Below the pieces are notes generated by a model. That model saw only the letters and a list, made by a program, of their open reading frames with translations. It had not been told where the DNA came from and did no database searches. From Acholeplasmatales bacterium (GTDB lineage Bacteria; Bacillota_I; Bacilli_A; Acholeplasmatales; Acholeplasmataceae): a DNA stretch of 64,000 nucleotides. Each line of letters opens with the position of its first letter. Within the stretch, counting starts at the first letter, position 1. Below are positions 63,791 through 64,000 of the stretch, piece by piece. Location of the stretch: positions 44,309 to 108,308 of the forward strand of contig JAITXT010000009.1 of NCBI GenBank assembly GCA_031284585.1. Reading direction: 5' to 3'. The translations under genes and the position numbers were made by a program.

Positions 63791-63982
63791 TTACTCTTTA
63801 GATAATTTGATTTCACTTATGGTCTCTATTACCAGCCCATAAATTAAAAGCACTACCCACATTGAAAAGTATATTAAAATTATAATAAATTGAACTTTTA
63901 ATGGTACAATATTTGGATTAATTGCATCAATAATGATTATAACCAGACAAATTAGCCAATATGCATAATTGAGTATCTGCAT
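63791..63982 (-). CDS. Small membrane protein, possibly truncated at the window edge
   Basis: The 63 codons from ATG 63982 hold two membrane helices (about 5-21 and 31-54) joined by DAINPNIVPLKVQF. The frame is still open to the window end (six further codons), so the gene may start outside. No ribosome site was seen before the ATG at 63982. No family recognised. Confidence 0.4.
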   Translation of the reverse strand: MQILNYAYWLICLVIIIIDAINPNIVPLKVQFIIILIYFSMWVVLLIYGLVIETISEIKLSKE

Positions 63983-64000
63983 TATTAAGGCCTTTTGGCT

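Noticed and set aside
1..64000. Mycoplasma-type genetic code (TGA = Trp)
   Set aside because: Long genes are open with TGA as stop, and overlapping TGA stops (16809-16811, 25320-25322, 57387-57389) are placed exactly as stops.

Overview
The window is very AT-rich (rough impression, well over 65% A+T) and gene-dense. Genes sit in short, tightly overlapping operons and carry AGGAGG-type ribosome sites. TGA is used as a stop (for example at 16809-16811 and 25320-25322), and no long gene needs TGA read as Trp, so the standard bacterial code applies rather than the mycoplasma code. Two conserved Bacillota neighbourhoods are present: tmk-holB-ricT-trmN6-rsmI and ecfA1-ecfA2-ecfT-truA. Together with the AT bias and many lipoproteins, this suggests an uncultured member of the Bacilli near the Erysipelotrichales/Acholeplasmatales-type lineages (inference; no taxonomic marker search was possible).

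Layout. 1-3082: the N-terminal 1027 residues of a giant lipoprotein that runs off the left edge. 3261-4454: dusB and a tRNA-Leu(UAG). 4547-9875: a storage-glucan operon (membrane-anchored protein, glycogen phosphorylase, GH13 amylase). 10005-13986: metG, a YitT-type membrane protein and a glycerate kinase with an extra N-terminal domain. 14493-18347: the tmk to rsmI operon. 18354-22002: RNHCP protein, truA and the ECF transporter energising module. 22268-23869: thioredoxin, a thioredoxin-reductase-like flavoprotein lacking the usual NADPH motifs, and a membrane protein. 23866-26172: three surface or membrane proteins, including a 49-residue one. 26289-29382: GH2 glycosidase plus MFS carrier. 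29632-30944: a decayed AAA/DUF4143 ATPase. 31075-36198: two large lipoproteins, one resembling PrsA/SurA foldases. 36405-37823: a phage-type small protein and an aquaporin. 37931-41777: a CydDC-like ABC pair with a DUF454 protein behind a palindromic operator cluster. 41956-47494: a glycan locus (GPH symporter, GH20, GH1 and a divergent GH16). 47491-49552: YwaF-like and DUF3137-like membrane proteins. 49802-52634: a lysine riboswitch with terminator controlling a complete amino-acid ABC importer. 52645-55801: ABC-2 exporter, a small protein and prephenate dehydratase. 55822-57434: a BspA-type leucine-rich-repeat protein preceded by a tiny overlapping ORF. 57723-60381: oligoendopeptidase F and an alpha/beta hydrolase. 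60551-62148: a uracil permease behind a 41-codon leader ORF that ends inside a terminator. 62411-63625: an intact AAA/DUF4143 ATPase flanked by its own repeats.

Physiology (inference). The cell appears to be a fermentative scavenger that imports oligosaccharides, lysine, uracil and vitamins (ECF), cuts beta-linked sugars inside the cell, and keeps an internal alpha-glucan store. Regulation visible in the DNA is mostly RNA-based (lysine riboswitch, attenuator) plus one clear operator cluster. The most unusual items are the pyrBI-like leader attenuator before the uracil permease, the thioredoxin reductase without NADPH motifs, the glycerate kinase fusion, and the repeat-flanked DUF4143 ATPases, one intact and one dying.
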